From Streptomyces sp. 3214.6 (GTDB lineage: Bacteria; Actinomycetota; Actinomycetes; Streptomycetales; Streptomycetaceae), in NCBI RefSeq assembly GCF_900129855.1, contig NZ_LT670819.1:6634001-6698000 (forward strand): 64,000 nt of DNA, written 5' to 3'. The stretch's first letter is position 1. Each line of letters starts with the position of its first letter. Below are positions 60,375 to 64,000 of this stretch, piece by piece. The notes under the pieces were generated by a model. The model saw only the letters and a program-made list of their open reading frames with translations. It had not been told where the DNA came from and did no database searches. The translations under genes were made by a program, and so were the position numbers.

Positions 60375-61879
60375 CGCGTCGGCTGCTGCTCAGCTATCTC
60401 ACGCTCGCCGCGCTCGTCCTGGTCTGTCTGGAGATCCCGCTGGGCTTCGTGTACTCGCGGGGCGAGCGGGAGCGGGTGACGAACGCGGCGAAGGACGAGG
60501 CGGAGTCGGTGTCGGCGTTCGCCTCGCTGTCCATCTCGGCCGGCCGGGCGGCGCAGGACCTGCCCGAGCGGGCCGCGCACTGCGCCGAACGCATCGGCGG
60601 CAAGGTGCTGATCGTCGACGAGCGCGGCTCGCTGCTGGCCAGCTCGCATCCGCTCACCGCGAGCGAGGAGCGCGGCCTGCCCTCCTGGCCGGGCATCGCC
60701 GCCGCGCTCCAGGGGACGGCGACGGCGGACGTCCGCACGTCCACCATCGGCGGGGTGCAGTATCTGGCGGTGGCCACCCCGGTCCGGCACGGCGTCGAGG
60801 AGCAGGGCGCCGTCCGGATCACCCTGCCGACCCGGATGGTGTCCGAACGCGTCCACCACGTGTGGCTGTTGCTGGCGCTCGGCGGCCTCGCCGCGCTCAC
60901 CGCGGTCGCCGCCCTCGGGTTCGTCATCGCCCGCTGGACCGGCCGTCCCATCCGTGAACTGGAGCACGCCACCCATGAGTTGGCCGTCGGCGGTGCCGCC
61001 ACGCCCGTCGCGATCACCAAGGGGCCGCCGGAGGTCCGCAGTCTCGCCGCGACCTTCAACCGCACCGCCGCCCGTCTGGAACACCTCCTGGCCTCCCAGC
61101 GGGCGTTCGCCGGCGAGGCGTCGCACCAGCTGAAGACGCCCCTCGCGGCGCTGCGGCTGCGGCTGGAGAACCTGGAGAACGACATCGCCCTGAACGCGCG
61201 GGGCTCGCTCACCGCCGCGCTGACCGAGACCGACCGGCTGGCCCGGATGGTCGAGGGGCTGCTCGCGATGGCCCGGCTCGACGAGAGCGCCGCCGAACGG
61301 GAGACGGTCGATCTGGGCCGGGTGTGCGCGGAGCGCCACCGCGCCTGGACGCCGCTGTACGAGCAGCACGGCGTCTGGCTGGCGCTGGCCGGGGACTACG
61401 CGGGTGAGGTGCTGGCGCTGCCCGGCGCAGTGGAGCAGATCCTCGACAACCTGCTCTCCAACGCCCTGCGGGTGGCGCCCCCGGGCTCCACGGTCTCGAT
61501 CGACCCCCGCCACCAGACCCCCGGGCGCACCCCCTCCCACGAGCGGCGTTTCCCGCACCGGCAGCCGAGTCGTCCGGCGGGTCCGGCGTGGGTCGAGCTG
61601 CACGTCATGGACGAGGGGCCGGGTATGACGGAGGAGCAGCGGCGGCGCGCCTTCGACCGCTTCTGGCGCGCCCCGGACGCGCCCAAGGGCGGTACCGGTC
61701 TGGGCCTCGCCCTGGTGCAGCGCCTCGCCCACGCGAGCGGCGGCGAGGTGGCCCTGCGGCCCGCGCCGCGCGGCGGCCTGGACGCGGTGGTCCGGCTCCC
61801 GGCGGTACCGGCCCTGCCCGGCGTGCCCACGCCCCGGTCGGCCAGACCCCTTGAGACCACGGCGCCCGGCCGCCGGTAG
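60371..61879 (+). CDS. Sensor histidine kinase, HisKA type
   Basis: A 502-residue membrane kinase. Helix 1 (about 5-27) and helix 2 (about 158-182) frame an extracytoplasmic sensor domain of about 130 residues. A HAMP segment with RWTGRPIRELEHATHELA follows. The H-box is FAGEASHQLKTPLAALR (phospho-His near residue 253), and ATP-site motifs are LDNLLSNALRVAP, VMDEGPGM and GGTGLGLALVQRLA. The start overlaps the response regulator stop. The extra basic insertion between N- and G1-boxes (about residues 380-410) is unusual in length. Signal unknown. Confidence 0.92.
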   Translation: MTRRLLLSYLTLAALVLVCLEIPLGFVYSRGERERVTNAAKDEAESVSAFASLSISAGRAAQDLPERAAHCAERIGGKVLIVDERGSLLASSHPLTASEERGLPSWPGIAAALQGTATADVRTSTIGGVQYLAVATPVRHGVEEQGAVRITLPTRMVSERVHHVWLLLALGGLAALTAVAALGFVIARWTGRPIRELEHATHELAVGGAATPVAITKGPPEVRSLAATFNRTAARLEHLLASQRAFAGEASHQLKTPLAALRLRLENLENDIALNARGSLTAALTETDRLARMVEGLLAMARLDESAAERETVDLGRVCAERHRAWTPLYEQHGVWLALAGDYAGEVLALPGAVEQILDNLLSNALRVAPPGSTVSIDPRHQTPGRTPSHERRFPHRQPSRPAGPAWVELHVMDEGPGMTEEQRRRAFDRFWRAPDAPKGGTGLGLALVQRLAHASGGEVALRPAPRGGLDAVVRLPAVPALPGVPTPRSARPLETTAPGRR

Positions 61880-61942
61880 GCAGGACGGCGGGCAGGCAGG
61901 CAGGACAGCGGGCGACGACAGGACGGGCGGGCCCGTCAGACT

Positions 61943-62140
61943 GTCAACCGCTGCCCGTCAGACCGCCTGCCCGTCAACCGCTGCCCGTCAGACCGCCTGC
62001 CCGTCAACCGCTGCCCGTCAGACCGCCTGCCCGTCAACCGCTGCCCGTCAGACCGTCCGTCAACCGCTGCCCGTCAGACCGCCTGCCCGTCAACCGCTGC
62101 CCGTCAGACCGTCCGTCAACCGCTGCCCGTCAGGCCGTCC
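61943..62140 (-). repeat. Seven 26/30-base tandem repeats at the nirD 3' end
   Basis: Copies of GTCAACCGCTGCCCGTCAG start at 61943, 61973, 62003, 62033, 62059, 62089 and 62115, giving periods of 30, 30, 30, 26, 30 and 26 bases. The last copy contains the nirD stop codon, and its right part resembles the end of the nirD coding sequence, so the array probably grew from there. The region before it (61880-61940) has only short GGCA repeats and no gene. Confidence 0.92.
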
Positions 62141-62489
62141 GCACCTCGTACGTCGCGATGCGTACCGTCTCGTCGTCCAGGCACTCCCCGCTGCGCAGGT
62201 CGAACCGCTGCTTGAGCAGTGGGGAGGCGACGAACGGGCGGCCCTGGTGGGTGCCGGTCAGGCCGCGGGAGAGGACGGCCGCGCCGCTGAACGGGTCGCG
62301 GTTGTCGATGGCGTACAGCTCGCCCGCCCGGTCGCGGAACAGGGCGACCTGGCGGCCGTCGGGCAGCAGGGCGGCCACGCCCCGGCCGGGGAGCAGCTGG
62401 GTGAGGTCGCAGACCGTGAACCAGTCCTCGCCGCCCTCCTCCAGCCGCAGGTGGACCTTGAGGTCGGTGGTCTCGATTGCCAGGGTCAT
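62130..62489 (-). CDS. nirD: Nitrite reductase small subunit
   Basis: A 119-residue Rieske-like protein, the small subunit of NADH-dependent assimilatory nitrite reductase. Typical segments are WFTVCDLTQLLPGRGVAALL, QVALFRDRAGELYAIDNRDPFSGA and ASPLLKQRFDLRSGECLDDE. The Cys/His iron-sulfur ligands of true Rieske proteins are absent, as in NirD generally. Its ATG overlaps the nirB stop (ATGA). The stop codon lies in the last unit of a 26/30-base tandem repeat array. Confidence 0.94.
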   Translation of the reverse strand: MTLAIETTDLKVHLRLEEGGEDWFTVCDLTQLLPGRGVAALLPDGRQVALFRDRAGELYAIDNRDPFSGAAVLSRGLTGTHQGRPFVASPLLKQRFDLRSGECLDDETVRIATYEVRTA

Positions 62490-64000
62490 CGCTGGGTGCT
62501 CCCTTCCAGGGGACGGTGGCCGATGGACAGCAGCGGCAGGTCGGGCTTGATCTGGTCGCGCTCGGGGACGAAGCCGACGACCGGGTCGGGGGTGTCCGGC
62601 GCGTTGACGAAGGACACGAACCGGGCGAGCTTCTCGGGGTCGTTGATGGTGGTCGCCCACTCGTCGGCGTAGTGCGCGACGTGGTCCTTCATCAGGGACT
62701 CCAGCTCCTCGCAGATGCCGAGGGAGTCCTCCACGACCACGTCACGGACGTGGTCCAGGCCGCCGGGGATGCGCTCCAGCCAGGTCGAGGTGCGCTCCAG
62801 GCGGTCGGCGGTGCGGATGTAGAACATCAGGAACCGGTCGATGAGGCGGATCAGTTCGGCGTCGTTGAGGTCCTGGGCGAGGAGGTCGGCGTGGCGCGGG
62901 GTGGCGCCGCCGTTGCCGCCGACGTAGAGGTTCCAGCCGCCCGAGGTGGCGATGATGCCGAAGTCCTTGGACTGGGCCTCGGCGCACTCGCGGGCGCAGC
63001 CCGACACCGCCGACTTGAGCTTGTGGGGCGAGCGCAGTCCCCGGTAGCGCAGTTCCAGGTCGATCGCCATGCGGACGGAGTCCTGGACGCCGTAGCGGCA
63101 CCAGGTCTGGCCGACGCAGGACTTCACCGTGCGCAGGGACTTGCCGTAGGCGTGGCCGGACTCGAAGCCGGCGTCGACCAACCGGGTCCAGATCAGCGGG
63201 AGTTGTTCGACGCGGGCACCGAACATGTCGATGCGCTGACCGCCGGTGATCTTCGTGTAGAGGCCGAAGTCGCGGGCGATCTCACCGATCACGATGAGGC
63301 CCTCGGGGGTGATCTCGCCGCCGGGGATGCGCGGGACGACCGAGTAGGAGCCGTTCTTCTGGAGGTTGGCGAGGAAGTGGTCGTTGGTCTCCTGCAGGGC
63401 CGCCTGCTCGCCGTCCAGGACGTAGCCGCTCGCGCCGATCGTCGGGGCGAGGGACGCGATGATCGACGCGACGGCAGGCTTGCAGATGTCGCAGCCGTCG
63501 CCGCCCCGGGCGTCCTCACGGCCGTAGCGGTCGAGGAGGTCCTGGTAGGTGTTGATGCGCAGGGCGAGGACGATCTCGTACAGCTCCTCGCGGGTCTGCG
63601 CGAAGCAGCCGCACAGGCCCTTGTCGACCTCGACGCCGGACGCCTCCAGTTCGGCGGTGACGAGCTGGCCGAGGACCTTGACGCAACTGCCGCAGGTGGT
63701 ACCGGCCTTGGTGCACTTCTTCACCTCGGGCACGGTGGTGCACTGGTGGTCGGTGACCGCGGCGCGGATGGTGCCCTTGCGGACGTTGTTGCAGGAGCAG
63801 ATGATCGCGTCGTCCGGCAGCGCGGTCGGGCCGAGCTGGACGGACTCGCCGGCGCCGGCGGGCAGCACCAGCGACTCGGGCGAGACCGGCGGGACGGAAC
63901 CGGTGAACGCCTTCAGCGTGCCGTACGCCTCCGCGTCGCCGACCAGGATGCCGCCGAGCAGGGTGCCGTCGCGGCCGATGACCAGCTTCTTGTACAGGCC
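62486..64000 (-). CDS. nirB: Nitrite reductase large subunit, C-terminal part
   Basis: The 3' 505 codons of the NAD(P)H nitrite reductase large subunit; the start lies beyond base 64000. Visible parts are the end of the FAD/NAD domain (LYKKLVIGRDGTLLGG), the [2Fe-2S] domain with IICSCNNV and CGSCVK, a second Cys cluster (GLCGCF, GCDICKP), and the sirohaem/[4Fe-4S] half with SCVGQTWCRYG and SGCARECAEAQ carrying the four Cys ligands. It reduces nitrite to ammonium for nitrogen assimilation together with NirD. No disruption is seen. Confidence 0.95.
   Translation of the reverse strand, partial: GLYKKLVIGRDGTLLGGILVGDAEAYGTLKAFTGSVPPVSPESLVLPAGAGESVQLGPTALPDDAIICSCNNVRKGTIRAAVTDHQCTTVPEVKKCTKAGTTCGSCVKVLGQLVTAELEASGVEVDKGLCGCFAQTREELYEIVLALRINTYQDLLDRYGREDARGGDGCDICKPAVASIIASLAPTIGASGYVLDGEQAALQETNDHFLANLQKNGSYSVVPRIPGGEITPEGLIVIGEIARDFGLYTKITGGQRIDMFGARVEQLPLIWTRLVDAGFESGHAYGKSLRTVKSCVGQTWCRYGVQDSVRMAIDLELRYRGLRSPHKLKSAVSGCARECAEAQSKDFGIIATSGGWNLYVGGNGGATPRHADLLAQDLNDAELIRLIDRFLMFYIRTADRLERTSTWLERIPGGLDHVRDVVVEDSLGICEELESLMKDHVAHYADEWATTINDPEKLARFVSFVNAPDTPDPVVGFVPERDQIKPDLPLLSIGHRPLEGSTQR

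Noticed and set aside
61943..62140. CRISPR array
   Set aside because: Units abut each other with no unique spacers, periods are 26 and 30 bases, and no cas genes are present.

Overview
The window is chromosomal DNA of very high G+C content with strong G/C third-codon bias, frequent GTG starts and typical actinomycete families (WhiJ-type XRE/DUF397 pair, SigE-family ECF factor, emfourin next to an M4 protease, excalibur protein). It is almost certainly a Streptomyces. From memory, the order leuA - recO - uppS - zur - znuBCA - glyS - dusB - ppdK - nirBD resembles the conserved core of Streptomyces chromosomes, so most of the window reads as core DNA with small accessory insertions. No rRNA, tRNA, IS element or CRISPR array was seen.

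Layout. 1-3.1 kb: a GH1 beta-glucosidase/MFS sugar operon behind a perfect inverted repeat, then a protealysin-like M4 protease with its emfourin inhibitor. 3.3-5.2 kb: leuA behind a leucine-rich leader peptide and attenuator-like stems. 5.3-13 kb: a zinc-ribbon/TerB-like protein, an MMPL exporter with a NarL-type two-component system, a SigE-family sigma factor with a membrane partner, and a D-amino-acid oxidase. 12.9-20.9 kb: a GNAT-membrane fusion, recO, uppS, zur, znuB-znuC-znuA with a Zur-box-like site, and glyS. 20.9-24.5 kb: a Ser/Thr kinase with a duplicated extracytoplasmic module and a WhiJ-like XRE/DUF397 locus. 24.5-33.7 kb: accessory metabolism and efflux (endonuclease/phosphatase-like protein, aldo/keto reductase and TetR, DUF899, serine hydrolase, two MFS exporters around an MmyB-like regulator). 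33.8-45.4 kb: dusB, a sulfatase/LTA-synthase-like membrane protein, an oligosaccharide glycosidase pair divergent from a ROK regulator, and ppdK. 45.7-52.3 kb: an apparently accessory segment with less biased codon use, holding a small secreted protein, an FtsX-type ABC exporter whose ATPase lacks a normal start codon, a three-gene cassette with small Cys-rich proteins opposite an XRE-TPR regulator, and a HAD hydrolase. 52.4-64 kb: an excalibur protein, secreted proteins, an SDR, a beta-carbonic anhydrase/SulP operon, an OmpR-type two-component system, and nirB-nirD.

Themes. Four-base ATGA/GTGA overlaps are very common and mark translationally coupled pairs (GH1/MFS, HK/RR, znuA/znuC, glycosidase pair, carbonic anhydrase/SulP, nirB/nirD, the Cys-rich cassette). 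Short in-frame tandem repeats are unusually frequent. They encode disordered tails or linkers (sulfatase, response regulator, SulP, ROK, MFS), and others sit next to stop codons (recO, nirD, narL). The observations I rate highest are: a small C-x2-C-x14-DYS domain that accompanies two different XRE regulators at separate loci; the ABC ATPase with a probable ATC start; the GNAT-polytopic-membrane fusion; a 33-codon ORF upstream of recO that repeats recO's first eight residues; and the Tyr/Gln-rich prion-like tail on the SulP transporter.
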